NCBI GenBank assembly: GCA_913019965.1
Contig: CAJVZR010000001.1
Coordinates: 62,001 to 126,000 of the forward strand
Length of the DNA stretch: 64,000 bases
DNA from: an uncultured Oleispira sp.
Lineage (GTDB): Bacteria; Pseudomonadota; Gammaproteobacteria; Pseudomonadales; Oceanobacteraceae
Direction: 5' to 3'
Part shown: one piece after another, positions 37,971 to 47,395 of the stretch
How positions within the stretch are numbered: the first letter of the stretch is position 1
Layout: every line of letters starts with the position of its first letter
Translations under genes and position numbers: made by a program
Notes under the pieces: model-generated
Databases searched by the model: none
Seen by the model: only the letters and a program-made list of their open reading frames with translations
Told to the model about the DNA's origin: nothing

Positions 37971-39251
37971 TCACCACTTTCTATGTGTACCAACTCCTTG
38001 GCATTGCACAACAGGAATATCCGCCCACTTAGTCGTATAAGAAGGCGACTTATAATGCTGGCGCATAGCCCACTTTCGCACCACACCTTCCGCCCCTAAA
38101 AACAGAGTATTACGTCCATGCTCTAAGTTAGTTTTATCCAGCACCTGCATCACTTTATCAGATTGCCCCGACTGTCCCGAGTGAAACAAATCATATTGGT
38201 TGAAGCTGCGATCAAACACATCCATTAGCCCGACCCCAGCTTTTAAATAACGATGCCCTGGGGTAAAAATACTGTCTATGCCTCGCATCACTGCCGCCAC
38301 TATTTCACGACTGTCGTTGGTGGGATAAGCCGTTTGGCACACCGTGCTGCGGCTATGGTAATTGCCTTCGAAAGGCGAGGTATGCAAAAAGACATGAATC
38401 GATTGTGCAAGGGAGTTTTGTGCCCGCAGTTTTTCTGCTGCACGACTGGCGTAAACCGCCACCGCTTGTTTAATCGGCAACAGTTCAGTGAGTTTGTGGC
38501 CAAATGACCGCGTGCAATAAATTTGTTTTTTCGCAGGTGGTTGTTCTTCTAGTGGATAACAGGCAATGCCATTGAGTTCATTAATCGTGCGCTCTAAATT
38601 GACACTGACATCACGCCTGAGGGTTTTACTATCCGCTTGAGCTAGGTCATAAACCGTATGCACCTGGTATTTTTCTAGGCGCTTGGCTAAGCGAGAGCCG
38701 ATTCCCCATACCTTGGTTACCGGTAAGCGCTTTTGCAACCATTGCCATTTATGCGCTTCGTCTAATACACAAACACCCTTGCACTGGGGAATCGTTTTCG
38801 CCGCACGACTGGCCAGCTTACTCAAGGTTTTGGTCGGACCAATACCGACCCCAACAGGCATACGAATATCTTGCCAAAGTTTGTGCTTAATCTCTTGCCC
38901 ATACTCTTTTAAATCCCAGCCCATACCATCAAAGTTTAAAAACATTTCGTCGATGGAATACACCTCCACTTGAGGAGAAAATGCCTTTAGCGTCGACATC
39001 ACCCTGTGGCTAATATCTCCATATAAGGGATAATTACTGCTAAAAATCGCCACGTTATTTTGCTTTAACATGGCCTCCACTTTAAAAAACGGCTGCAAAT
39101 CTTCCAGCCCCAGCAACTTGGCTTCTTTCGAACGCGCGACAATAAAGCCATCGTTATTCGACAACACCACCACGGGCTTCCCTCTAAGCTCTGGACGAAA
39201 AATCTGCTCACAACTGGCATAACAACTGTTGCAATCGACTAACGCAAACAT
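37971..39251 (-). CDS. umuC: DNA polymerase V catalytic subunit UmuC
   Basis: 426 residues from the ATG at 39251 (the ORF track's TTG at 39254 is one codon earlier). Its ATG overlaps the umuD stop (TGATG). It is a Y-family polymerase: [20 protein letters not shown] with the first metal Asp, [11 protein letters not shown] with the catalytic Asp-Glu pair, then [17 protein letters not shown] and the helix-hairpin region [18 protein letters not shown]. The C-terminal UmuC domain is complete. It performs error-prone lesion bypass as UmuD'2C. Confidence 0.95.
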   Translation of the reverse strand: MFALVDCNSCYASCEQIFRPELRGKPVVVLSNNDGFIVARSKEAKLLGLEDLQPFFKVEAMLKQNNVAIFSSNYPLYGDISHRVMSTLKAFSPQVEVYSIDEMFLNFDGMGWDLKEYGQEIKHKLWQDIRMPVGVGIGPTKTLSKLASRAAKTIPQCKGVCVLDEAHKWQWLQKRLPVTKVWGIGSRLAKRLEKYQVHTVYDLAQADSKTLRRDVSVNLERTINELNGIACYPLEEQPPAKKQIYCTRSFGHKLTELLPIKQAVAVYASRAAEKLRAQNSLAQSIHVFLHTSPFEGNYHSRSTVCQTAYPTNDSREIVAAVMRGIDSIFTPGHRYLKAGVGLMDVFDRSFNQYDLFHSGQSGQSDKVMQVLDKTNLEHGRNTLFLGAEGVVRKWAMRQHYKSPSYTTKWADIPVVQCQGVGTHRKW

Positions 39252-39640
39252 CAACCCGACCAGTGATATCGAATAGAGGCTTTCACAACCCCTTCAATCA
39301 CCACGTCCTGCTCTTCCGATAATAAGATAGGCGCGTAGTCTTTATTGGCCGAAACCAAGCGTTTACCTTCCACATCAATTTGCTTACAGCACAATTCACC
39401 ATCTACCGCCGCAATCACCACATGGCCGCTTCTAGGAGTTAAAGAGCGATCAATAACCAGCAGGTCTTGGTCATAAATACCGACTCCCTGCATCGAATCT
39501 CCCGAAGCTCTGGCTAAATAGGTGGCCGCAGGATGCGAAATGAGATGCTCATCTAAGCTCAAGGCATCTTCTTTATAGTCTTCCGCAGGGCTAGGAAATC
39601 CCGCAGGCACGGCATCACCAAATAGAATAAGCTTCATCAT
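39251..39640 (-). CDS. umuD: UmuD, LexA-like autoprotease subunit of DNA polymerase V
   Basis: About 129 residues from the ATG at 39640. It has the RecA-assisted self-cleavage site Ala-Gly in VPAGFPSP, the catalytic Ser in [12 protein letters not shown] and the Lys in [14 protein letters not shown]. Length is a little under E. coli UmuD (139) because the N-terminus is short. After cleavage UmuD' joins UmuC. It is first in an SOS operon and lies behind a good LexA box at 39675. Confidence 0.94.
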   Translation of the reverse strand: MMKLILFGDAVPAGFPSPAEDYKEDALSLDEHLISHPAATYLARASGDSMQGVGIYDQDLLVIDRSLTPRSGHVVIAAVDGELCCKQIDVEGKRLVSANKDYAPILLSEEQDVVIEGVVKASIRYHWSG

Positions 39641-39674
39641 ATGCACTCACTGGTTCTTGTGCTTAAACAAAGCA

Positions 39675-39690
39675 CTGTATATTTAAACAG
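39675..39690 (-). promoter_or_regulatory. LexA (SOS) box of umuDC
   Basis: CTGTATATTTAAACAG fits the gammaproteobacterial LexA consensus CTG-N10-CAG with an AT-rich centre. It sits at the downstream edge of the -10 element of the umuD promoter and 92 bp before the divergent SRAP gene. Confidence 0.88.
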
Positions 39691-39718
39691 TATATGAGAT
39701 ATTTATAGCAAATGACAA
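39689..39718 (-). promoter_or_regulatory. Predicted sigma-70 promoter of umuDC
   Basis: Minus strand TTGTCA (39718-39713), 18-bp spacer, TATACT (39694-39689). The -10 overlaps the first two bases of the LexA box, so bound LexA would block RNA polymerase. Confidence 0.65.
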
Positions 39719-39781
39719 GCGAGAAGCTCACAATAAAACAAGAACGAACAATAGACAGTTTATGTAAGAAGGAACGGAAGT

Positions 39782-40480
39782 ATGTGCGGCCGCTTTAATC
39801 TATCACTCACGCCAACTCAAGTACGCTACTTGGACGAACTGGGCAGCCCCTATCCTTATACTGACGAAGGCAATAGACAAGGTGACCTGCTAAACATTGC
39901 CCCCACAGAGATAGTGCCTGTTTTAGCCAACCAGCCTGTTCAACAAGGCTGGCTACAAGCTCGTTGGTGGTTAGTGCCAAACTGGTCTCATGGCCCAGAT
40001 AGCCAATTCGCTATGTTCAATGCCCGTTCAGAAACACTGCACAGCAGCCGAGCCTTTAAAAAACCGTTTGAATCACAACGCTGCATCATCCCTGCAACGT
40101 CTTATTTAGAATGGAGAAAAGTCACCGGCGGTAAAAAAGTAATGGAGCTGTATGACAAAGAGAAGCCTTTGTTATTCGCAGGCTTATGGGATCAATGGAT
40201 GACTGCGGATAACCAAGCGCTTTACTCTTGCACCATAGTCACCGCCCCTGCACATCACGCCATTGCTGATATACATAGCCGTATGCCGGTTATGCTAGAT
40301 TTGGAGGGGGCTAAAAAATGGTTAGCAACGAACAGTGCAAGAGAAGAGCTCAACCCGCTATTTGCGAGCTACCCGTTCAATATGAAACATAGAGAAGTGC
40401 AGCCCGAGATAGGTAATGCACGTAATAAAGTTAAACCTAAACCGATGGATTCAGCACCCGATCAGCCTAGGTTGTTCTAA
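39782..40480 (+). CDS. SOS response-associated peptidase/DNA-crosslink repair protein (SRAP, YedK/HMCES)
   Basis: 232 residues. It begins MCGRFNLS, with Cys2 becoming the N-terminal nucleophile that crosslinks to abasic sites. It also has FNARSETL, the catalytic Glu in SYLEWRKV and the His in DIHSRMPVML. It shields abasic sites in single-stranded DNA. It is divergent from umuDC, with the shared spacer holding the LexA box, in line with a DNA-damage role. Confidence 0.93.
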   Translation: MCGRFNLSLTPTQVRYLDELGSPYPYTDEGNRQGDLLNIAPTEIVPVLANQPVQQGWLQARWWLVPNWSHGPDSQFAMFNARSETLHSSRAFKKPFESQRCIIPATSYLEWRKVTGGKKVMELYDKEKPLLFAGLWDQWMTADNQALYSCTIVTAPAHHAIADIHSRMPVMLDLEGAKKWLATNSAREELNPLFASYPFNMKHREVQPEIGNARNKVKPKPMDSAPDQPRLF

Positions 40481-40495
40481 TCAATAGAACGAATA

Positions 40496-40570
40496 TTAAG
40501 CTTGCTTAATTAACTCTTTAATATCACCTAAAGCGCGACGCATTTCTTCGTTCAGCGATTTTAAACTACT
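40496..40570 (-). pseudogene. Possible remnant of a gene C-terminus
   Basis: In the short gap after the sensor kinase stop, another frame codes for an uninterrupted helical tail, SLNEEMRRALGDIKELI, ending in a stop (TAA) at 40496. An in-frame stop sits about 12 bases upstream of this stretch and no long upstream ORF exists in this frame. It may be a relic of a deleted gene, or a chance ORF. Confidence 0.3.
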
Positions 40571-42275
40571 ACAAATCAGATTTTAATAAAAACTGTATCG
40601 TAATCTTCGTCCCTTTATCGGGAACACTGGATACGCCAATTTTTCCATTGTATTTTTTCACTATCCCGTAAGAAATCGAAAGTCCCATACCGGTTCCTTC
40701 ACCGACCTCCTTAGTGGTATAAAAAGGATCAAAGATCAGCTTTATTTTCTCTTCTGGAATCCCACAGCCTGTATCAATTATATGGATAAATATGTGTTGC
40801 TCATTACTTTCTGTTTGTATTCGAATAATTCCGTCTGAATTTTCTGAGATCGCCTGCAGAGAATTCATAATAAGATTAAGGAACACCTGTCCTAGCTGAT
40901 TACGATTACTTTGGACGACGAAAGCATTAGCATTAAATTCTGTTGCGATTTGTACATTAACAGGAATTTCGTTTTTCAATAGAAGTAAGGTTGAAGTCAG
41001 TACTTCATGAACATCTACACTATGGATATTTTCTACATCCGGATGGCTGAAACTCTTCATATTTTTGACAATGTCGACTACTCTGGATATACCATCCTCG
41101 GTAGATTTTAGCAGACTTAAGGAGTCAGAGATGATAAATTCAAGGTCTTCCTCTTCTTCATATTGTTGAATACGCCCGAGGATTTTTTTGGCATCTCCAT
41201 CAACTTTCAACCCTGTTTCTACCAGAGATTTGTAATCTTTAATAAGGGTATGAAATGCTTCGTTATATTCCCCAAGTACATTAACATTCTGAAGTACAAA
41301 GGTAATCGGATTATTAATCTCGTGAGCAATGCCCGCAGCAAGCGTGCCTAAAGATGCCATTTTTTCAGAAGCAACCAACTTCACTTGTGCCTGTTTCAAT
41401 TGAATCAGTGAATTGGAAAGTGCAATTTCACCTTTCTTTCTAGATTCAACTTCACTTTTAAGGGCAACCTTTTCTTTATCAAGTTGACTAACCGTGCCCC
41501 TGAGTTTTTGCGTTCGATCCGCTATCTTTGTTTCAAGATCCTTATTAAAACCATCCAACTTTTTAATCGTATCAGTGGTTTTAACCATCATACGGTTCAT
41601 CGCCGTCTGCAATAACCCTAATTCATCTTTCGGGTTATCTGCCACCTTGATTGGCTTAAATTCAGGACTTTCGGTATCAATAGATTCTGCATGATGAGCA
41701 AGTTTTTCTAATGGTCGAGTCAGTAGCCAGTTGAAAACTACCGTCACCAGTATGATAAGCGCAATTGTCTTAATTATGGCATTTATTAGCAGTGTATATA
41801 GCCCTGACTTAATCTGTCCAAGAATAACAAAAGTATTTGAATATATCCTTACTTTACCGATATAGTTGGATAGATCATCCTCAATATAGTTCAGCTCAAA
41901 CTCATGCCAGAACAATCCCTCAGCACTAGCTTGCTCATCCTCGGCCTGGCTATTAGAAAAGTAAAGTGTCGATTCTCCCGGTATAGTAACTTCAATCCTA
42001 GTGATAAAAGGCAAGCGCATCATGCTTTCGGCCGTAATACTCAATTGATCATAGTTATATTCCCACAAATCAGCGGCTAATATGTCGTGAAAGGTGGCCT
42101 CTGAAGCGACGAGCATATGCTGAACAGCTCCTTTTGCACTATAATAGTCAATAGCTATATGAACTGAGGTTACAATCAGGGTCAATATAAAATAGATTGA
42201 TAAGACTGATCTGAGCAGACGTCTTGAAATTGAGTTTTCGACTGAATTAAAGTAACGTTTAAATATATTGATCAT
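40569..42275 (-). CDS. Membrane sensor histidine kinase (HAMP, coiled coil, HisKA, HATPase)
   Basis: 568 residues. Helix 1 (about 22-42), a periplasmic sensor of about 115 residues, helix 2 (about 160-184), a HAMP (TRPLEKLAHHAES...), a long coiled coil (about 230-305), HisKA with GIAHEINNPITF (His318) and an HATPase_c with NLIMNSLQAI, DTGCGIPEE, FDPFYTTKE and GTGMGLSISYGI. All boxes are intact. It shares the SHP motif after HisKA with the kinase at the left edge (MKSFSHPDVENI). No response regulator is adjacent. The BLUF gene 133 bp upstream on the same strand may be linked. Signal unknown. Confidence 0.92.
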   Translation of the reverse strand: MINIFKRYFNSVENSISRRLLRSVLSIYFILTLIVTSVHIAIDYYSAKGAVQHMLVASEATFHDILAADLWEYNYDQLSITAESMMRLPFITRIEVTIPGESTLYFSNSQAEDEQASAEGLFWHEFELNYIEDDLSNYIGKVRIYSNTFVILGQIKSGLYTLLINAIIKTIALIILVTVVFNWLLTRPLEKLAHHAESIDTESPEFKPIKVADNPKDELGLLQTAMNRMMVKTTDTIKKLDGFNKDLETKIADRTQKLRGTVSQLDKEKVALKSEVESRKKGEIALSNSLIQLKQAQVKLVASEKMASLGTLAAGIAHEINNPITFVLQNVNVLGEYNEAFHTLIKDYKSLVETGLKVDGDAKKILGRIQQYEEEEDLEFIISDSLSLLKSTEDGISRVVDIVKNMKSFSHPDVENIHSVDVHEVLTSTLLLLKNEIPVNVQIATEFNANAFVVQSNRNQLGQVFLNLIMNSLQAISENSDGIIRIQTESNEQHIFIHIIDTGCGIPEEKIKLIFDPFYTTKEVGEGTGMGLSISYGIVKKYNGKIGVSSVPDKGTKITIQFLLKSDL

Positions 42276-42408
42276 AATAGCTAGATGTTAACTTAATATT
42301 CATTAAATCTAGCAGTAGACTGCATTGATTACCAATTAATGGCTATGAGCCATACTGTGTGTGGTACAGTACTTTGCCCTGCCATTGCATTGATATTCAA
42401 CACATCAC

Positions 42409-42873
42409 TTACTTAACGTTAATATTTGTCCCTATTAAATTTAGGTTGATACTAGAATTTTTCAACTGGGTATATTGAGCTATCAGGTCATGGGCCTCAG
42501 CCCCATTTGGTTTAGCTTTTTTTAATAGTTCCTTGACCCTATCATCTAATGATAAATAATCTTTGTTCTTATGACTGCCTAAAATTTGAAATCCCATTCT
42601 CCAGTTAGCAAACTCACGCTCAAACAATTTATCACTACTATAAATGACATCCATATTTTCATGCCGAGAATCATTAAGTAATTCTTGTTTCATGATTTCA
42701 ATTGAGTCTTGTGGACCTTCTAAAACCTGTAAAAATGCTCCATTGTCATACAGCAACAACCCCGTTAATTCCATGCGTTTATTCTTTTCTCTAGCACGCA
42801 TCATTAATACTCTCAGATCTTCGTCTGTAAAATATTGTTTTTCATTACTGATATAGGCAAATTGATGAAGCAT
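42409..42873 (-). CDS. BLUF-domain blue-light sensor protein
   Basis: 154 residues: a BLUF domain plus a short helical tail. The key residues are present: Tyr7 in HQFAYISN, Asn31 in AREKNKRMELTGLLLY and Gln49 in NGAFLQVLEGP. A Trp in FANWRMGF is conserved in the family. These short proteins bind FAD and relay light by protein contact. No output domain is fused. It lies upstream of the membrane kinase gene and downstream of nirN, both on the minus strand. A partner is unknown. Confidence 0.88.
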   Translation of the reverse strand: MLHQFAYISNEKQYFTDEDLRVLMMRAREKNKRMELTGLLLYDNGAFLQVLEGPQDSIEIMKQELLNDSRHENMDVIYSSDKLFEREFANWRMGFQILGSHKNKDYLSLDDRVKELLKKAKPNGAEAHDLIAQYTQLKNSSINLNLIGTNINVK

Positions 42874-43028
42874 GAGATACTCTCACTTAACTAAACGATA
42901 TAATTAGAAAAGACTACATAAGTATATCTCAGGATTCAAAAAATATTAGCAATATATTAAAACGTTACAGCCTATTTTTATCAAAAGCCTATTGCCTATT
43001 TGGTCGATGCTTACGTTAACGCATACAA

Positions 43029-44597
43029 CTAGTGACTCGTCCCCCGCTCATACTGGGTTTTATTCCACACATTGTATTTACCAGAAGGCTTAACCATGGG
43101 TAAGCGCTTTTCTTCTTTTAGAGTATTGGCGTCATAAACAATGATCTCGCCATCCATGTCCCAAATACTCAGAATCACCTTACTACCGTCTTTATTGAAT
43201 TCAACGTGAGCAGCGGTTTTACCCGGCGATGGCCGCAACGTTTTCACAATCTCTAACGTCGCTTTATCAATTACATGAACGGCTTCTTTGTTCGGGCCAA
43301 AGAATACATCTACCCAGGCATACGGTGATTTTTCATGGCTGCGCATGAAGAAGCCTGGGCCTTCCGTTTTGATTTCTTTGATTACTTTCCACGTTTGCAT
43401 ATCGATAACGGAGACCTTGCCTTCTTTCAAGTTCGGTGAGGCCAGAACTTGCTTCATTACCGTTTGGCCCCTGCTGTCTTTTACTGGATAGTCCCAAGTT
43501 ATGCCCGAACCAAGGTGTGGCATACCCGGCAATGGAATTTGGTTTACCACCTTACCTAAATCCAGATCCACAACTTGGCCGCCGATCGCATCGCGAGAAG
43601 CGCCAATTAATAATTTATAATCAGGGTCAAAGAAGAAGTCGTCTAAATAATCATCGACTGTAATTTTGCGAATTTCAGCCGGTTTACCATCGACTGGGTA
43701 TGGAATTTCCCATACTTCTTTCAAATCTTTTAACGCTGCAATATAAGTATTACGAGGTGGCGCGTTATAAACCGCACTCACTCGCGAGTTGGTGCCTTCG
43801 TCATTCACGACAGGATAAACTTTCATTAAATCGAGGCTTTCGGCGTCGAACATGACTAGGTTATTGGGTAAATAATTACCCACAATGACGGACTTGCCAT
43901 CAGATGAAATGGCAAGGTTACGGGTATTAATTCCTGCACGCACTTCCGCAACAACTTTTAGGTTATAAATATCATATTTGGTAATCCAGCCATCACGAGA
44001 AGCGAAATAAACGAAGCGGCCATCCGGTGAGTATTTGGGCCCACCGTGTAAGGCAAAGCGGCTTTTGAAACGATGAATAGGTTCGAAAGTATCGCCATTT
44101 AATAAGGTGACGTGATGATCCCCAAGCTCAACCACTAAAAACAAGTTCATGAGATCGGCTTCGAACACAGTCTTGCTCGGCAGCTCGTCTTTTTTATAAG
44201 AAACCACTTGGGTAGACAGAATATCTTTCTCTGTCCACGTGGGTGTCATCGTTGGTTTTGTATAAATATAATCAACCAGCGCTTTGCGTTGGTCTTCGTT
44301 CAGTACGTTTTTAAATGCTGGCATTTGCGTAGCCGCACGCCCCTCTGCAATCACCTTAGTCGCTTTATTTTTACGCAAGCGCTTTAGGTTATCAGGTAAG
44401 AGCGCGGGCCCCATAGCACCTAAACGCTCGCTGCCATGACAGGCGGCGCAATGCGCGGTGTAGTCTAGTTTGACCTGTGCAGCAGACTCGGCTGAAACTT
44501 CGGTAATTTCTTCAGCTTGAACTAACAAAGCCGAGCCGCTGATGACTGCACCAATAAGTACTAGATGGCCAATCGTCGAAAATTTATTCTTTAACAT
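43029..44597 (-). CDS. nirN: NirN, cytochrome c/heme d1 dehydrogenase of heme d1 synthesis
   Basis: 522 residues. It has a signal peptide, then an N-terminal cytochrome c domain (CAACHGSERLGAMGP, Cys50-His54) and an eight-bladed d1-type propeller. It is a NirS paralogue, and NirN proteins oxidise dihydro-heme d1 to heme d1 and transfer it to NirS. Features separating it from NirS are its short N-terminal arm and its place as the last gene after nirE, as in Pseudomonas. The 23-bp gap to nirE fits an operon. Confidence 0.9.
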   Translation of the reverse strand: MLKNKFSTIGHLVLIGAVISGSALLVQAEEITEVSAESAAQVKLDYTAHCAACHGSERLGAMGPALLPDNLKRLRKNKATKVIAEGRAATQMPAFKNVLNEDQRKALVDYIYTKPTMTPTWTEKDILSTQVVSYKKDELPSKTVFEADLMNLFLVVELGDHHVTLLNGDTFEPIHRFKSRFALHGGPKYSPDGRFVYFASRDGWITKYDIYNLKVVAEVRAGINTRNLAISSDGKSVIVGNYLPNNLVMFDAESLDLMKVYPVVNDEGTNSRVSAVYNAPPRNTYIAALKDLKEVWEIPYPVDGKPAEIRKITVDDYLDDFFFDPDYKLLIGASRDAIGGQVVDLDLGKVVNQIPLPGMPHLGSGITWDYPVKDSRGQTVMKQVLASPNLKEGKVSVIDMQTWKVIKEIKTEGPGFFMRSHEKSPYAWVDVFFGPNKEAVHVIDKATLEIVKTLRPSPGKTAAHVEFNKDGSKVILSIWDMDGEIIVYDANTLKEEKRLPMVKPSGKYNVWNKTQYERGTSH

Positions 44598-44620
44598 CTC
44601 TTATCCTTAACCAGAGAGGC

Positions 44621-45496
44621 TTAGCAAGCCTGTGGCTCTGATGACTCTGCATTGATTCGCGCATTCTCAGCGGACATTTTTGCATTTTTCTCAGCAATAC
44701 TTACCACTTCACCAACAATCATCATTGTCGGTGGCTTTAAGCCATTATCTTTAATCGCCTGAGGTAATTCAGAGAGCGTGGTAAAAACGGTACGTTGTTG
44801 TAATGTTGTGCCTCGCTCGATTAGTCCTACTGGGGTATCCGCCCCACGCCCTTGTGCTTGTAAGCTATCAGAAATTAACTGGGCATTATTTAGGCCCATG
44901 TAAAACACCACGGTTCTGTCATCGCTGGCTAGCGCTTTCCAATCTAACTCTAATTTTCCATCGTGTTTTATATGCCCAGTCGCCAGCGTGACGGATTGGG
45001 CAAAGTCGCGGTGTGTTAGAGGAAATCCTGCATAAGCCGAGCAGCCCGATGCGGCAGTAATACCGGGGACTATGATAGATTCAATTTGGTAGTTCATTAG
45101 ATATTCGACTTCTTCGCCACCGCGGCCGAATATATAGGGGTCGCCACCTTTTAAGCGTACAACACGCTTACCTAACTTAGCTTGATCGACTAATACTTGA
45201 TTTGTTTGCTCTTGAGTCAGCACATGCTCTTTGCAGCTTTTACCGGCATTAATTAATTCTGCTTTCGCTGGTTTGAGCGCAGCGATTTCGTCAGAGACTA
45301 AACGGTCGCATACCAGCACATCGGCTTGCTGAATTAACATTAGTGCATTTAAGGTTAATAAACCGGGGTCACCTGGACCTGCTCCGATTAACGCGACTTG
45401 GCCAGGTTGTAATTGTGGAATACGTGACATGATATGGGAGGGTAAAACCACGTTAACCATTTTTTTATTTCCTATTACTTCTTGAATCTCAGACAT
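44621..45496 (-). CDS. nirE: Uroporphyrinogen-III C-methyltransferase NirE (SUMT)
   Basis: 291 residues with SUMT motifs: ALIGAGPGDPGLLTLNAL, VVRLKGGDPYIFGRGGEE, IIVPGITAASGCSAYAGFPLTHR. It makes precorrin-2 from uroporphyrinogen III with two SAM, the first step towards heme d1. It has no CysG N-terminal domain, so it is the single-domain type. Its place in the cluster supports NirE rather than CobA. The N-terminal 20 residues are longer than usual. The stop is followed after 23 bp by nirN. Confidence 0.94.
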   Translation of the reverse strand: MSEIQEVIGNKKMVNVVLPSHIMSRIPQLQPGQVALIGAGPGDPGLLTLNALMLIQQADVLVCDRLVSDEIAALKPAKAELINAGKSCKEHVLTQEQTNQVLVDQAKLGKRVVRLKGGDPYIFGRGGEEVEYLMNYQIESIIVPGITAASGCSAYAGFPLTHRDFAQSVTLATGHIKHDGKLELDWKALASDDRTVVFYMGLNNAQLISDSLQAQGRGADTPVGLIERGTTLQQRTVFTTLSELPQAIKDNGLKPPTMMIVGEVVSIAEKNAKMSAENARINAESSEPQAC

Positions 45497-45546
45497 CGGT
45501 AATCTCCATTAAGCTTCTTATCGGCTTTCTGCAGTTCTTTGTTTTT

Positions 45547-46779
45547 TTAAATATTGACTGCATTTATAAATTGTTGCTTCTTTTCAACAGCGGCGGCATG
45601 CTCGACGCTCGGAAGTGGCATGCGCTCGTCTTCTTCGCTTTCGACACCAATTTCTTCATTGGATAAATAACAGGCTGGGTCTTCTGCCCATGGGTCGTCG
45701 GTTAATGAATACGCACGCACTCGAGTATTACCACCACAAATTTTTAAGTACTTACATTCACCACAACGTCCTTTAACCGGGCGTGGTGACATGCGAAACC
45801 CTTTCATGAGTTCGTCATCTGGGTTAGCCCAAATTTCCGAAAACTTTTTATCGCGCACATTTCCTAGGTTATAGTCCCACCAGAAAGTATCAGGGTGAAC
45901 GGTACCAAGGTTATCGATATTGGAAATGTTGACACCGGATGAATTCCCACCCCAGTTTTCTAACCGCTGACGTAATGCATCCACTTCTTCAGGCACATTT
46001 TTTTCGGCCCACTGTAATAAGTACGGGCCATCGGCGTCGTTATTACCCGTGACATATTCGCGTTCAACACCCTGTTTTAGCTCATTCCAGCTGCGTTCAA
46101 AAATCATATCTAACGCATCGCGAGTCATTTGGTGAAAGACATCACGTTTACGATTGCGCTTGCCTCGACCTGCGTAGTTTAGATGGGAAAGATAAAATTT
46201 ATCTAAATCGTACTCGTCCATTAGGTCGAGTATCTGAGGTAACTCGTGGGCATTATCTTGAGTTAGAGTAAAGCGAAGCCCTACTTTAATGCCTTTTTCT
46301 TGGCACAGTTTAATGCCCGCCATGGACTCTTTGAAAGCGCCTTTACGCTGGCGGAATTCATCATGAGTCGCTTCGATACCATCGATGCTCACGCCTATGT
46401 AGTCGTAATTGGCTTCGGCAATTTTATCGATATTAGACTCGTCGATTAACGTACCATTACTGGAAAGCCCAACATAAAACCCCATGTCTTTAGCACGCTT
46501 AGAGATATCCCAAATGTCGGGGCGCAGAAGCGGTTCACCCCCAGAAAGAATGAGTACGGGCACTTTGAATTCTTTTAGATCGTCCATCACGCTATAGACT
46601 TCGTTGGTCGATAATTCGCCCTTAAAGTCGATATCCGCCGAGATGGAATAGCAGTGTTTACAGGTTAAATTACAGCGGCGAATTAAGTTCCAAATAACCA
46701 CCGGTCCTGGCGGCTTTCGTGCAGGGCCAACAGGAGACGGCGTATGCAGTGTTTTCATGTATTGAGTAATGCGAAACAT
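45547..46779 (-). CDS. nirJ: NirJ, radical SAM enzyme of heme d1 synthesis
   Basis: 410 residues. The radical SAM cluster motif is CNLTCKHCYS (Cys36/40/43), followed by a LSGGEPLL SAM-contact motif. A C-terminal SPASM-like cluster reads CGECKYLKICGGNTRVRAY. NirJ removes propionate side chains of 12,18-didecarboxysiroheme and forms the oxo groups of d1 precursor. The gene starts 1 bp after the nirH stop. Confidence 0.95.
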   Translation of the reverse strand: MFRITQYMKTLHTPSPVGPARKPPGPVVIWNLIRRCNLTCKHCYSISADIDFKGELSTNEVYSVMDDLKEFKVPVLILSGGEPLLRPDIWDISKRAKDMGFYVGLSSNGTLIDESNIDKIAEANYDYIGVSIDGIEATHDEFRQRKGAFKESMAGIKLCQEKGIKVGLRFTLTQDNAHELPQILDLMDEYDLDKFYLSHLNYAGRGKRNRKRDVFHQMTRDALDMIFERSWNELKQGVEREYVTGNNDADGPYLLQWAEKNVPEEVDALRQRLENWGGNSSGVNISNIDNLGTVHPDTFWWDYNLGNVRDKKFSEIWANPDDELMKGFRMSPRPVKGRCGECKYLKICGGNTRVRAYSLTDDPWAEDPACYLSNEEIGVESEEDERMPLPSVEHAAAVEKKQQFINAVNI

Positions 46780-46780
46780 G

Positions 46781-47395
46781 TTATTTATCTCCTGGGTTTT
46801 CTGGATCGGTCTTTTTAGTAAGACGCATACCGGTTTTTTTCAGAATCTTTGAGCTGTATAAAATCTGATTGCCTAAGCATGAATTGCCTAGAATGGCTTT
46901 CAGTTTTTCTGCTCGCTCTTCTACTTGTGCACGTTCAGTACCGTGAACCATGGCAAATAAATTATACGACCAATAGGGTTCATGTCGTGGACGCTGATAA
47001 CAGTGGCTCACGTAAGGCAGCTCACCAATTTGACGACCGAGGCGCTTGATGTCCTCGTCTTTTACGTTCCATACCGTCATGCCGTTGGCTTTAAAGCCAA
47101 TGCGATAATGGTTTGGAATCACTGCGATGCGACGAATAATGCCGTGTTCTAACATTTTCTCTAAGCGACAAATCACTTCATCTTCGGTAATGCCCACTTC
47201 TTCACCAATGACTTGATAAGGACGCTCGCTTACTGGAAGACCTTCTTGAGTAGCCATCACCAATGCACGATCAATTTCCGTTAAAATAAATTCTTCATGC
47301 TGTTTTGTTGCGTTGCTTTCTTTCGGATTAAAACTTTCTTTCGGGTTAAAGCTATCTTTAGCATCTGGTCTAGAGAGCAAATCTAAGTCCAACAT
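46781..47395 (-). CDS. nirH: NirH, siroheme decarboxylase subunit (Lrp/AsnC-like)
   Basis: 204 residues from the ATG at 47395, chosen over the ORF track's 47458 because GAGGAGG lies just upstream. It overlaps the nirG end by 26 bp. The N-terminal tail of about 40 residues contains a duplicated FNPKES hexapeptide not expected in NirH. The core has ERPYQVIGEEVGITEDEV, HGIIRRIAVIPNHYRIGFKANGMTVWNV and YQRPRHEPYWSYNLFAMVHG, the L/H-type pattern. With NirD, L and G it forms the decarboxylase that turns siroheme into 12,18-didecarboxysiroheme. Confidence 0.9.
   Translation of the reverse strand: MLDLDLLSRPDAKDSFNPKESFNPKESNATKQHEEFILTEIDRALVMATQEGLPVSERPYQVIGEEVGITEDEVICRLEKMLEHGIIRRIAVIPNHYRIGFKANGMTVWNVKDEDIKRLGRQIGELPYVSHCYQRPRHEPYWSYNLFAMVHGTERAQVEERAEKLKAILGNSCLGNQILYSSKILKKTGMRLTKKTDPENPGDK

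Noticed and set aside
42970-43000. Three GCCTATT direct repeats before nirN 3' end
   Set aside because: The repeats are short, unevenly spaced (17 and 7 bp) and without dyad structure. This is too weak to call a site or CRISPR-like array.
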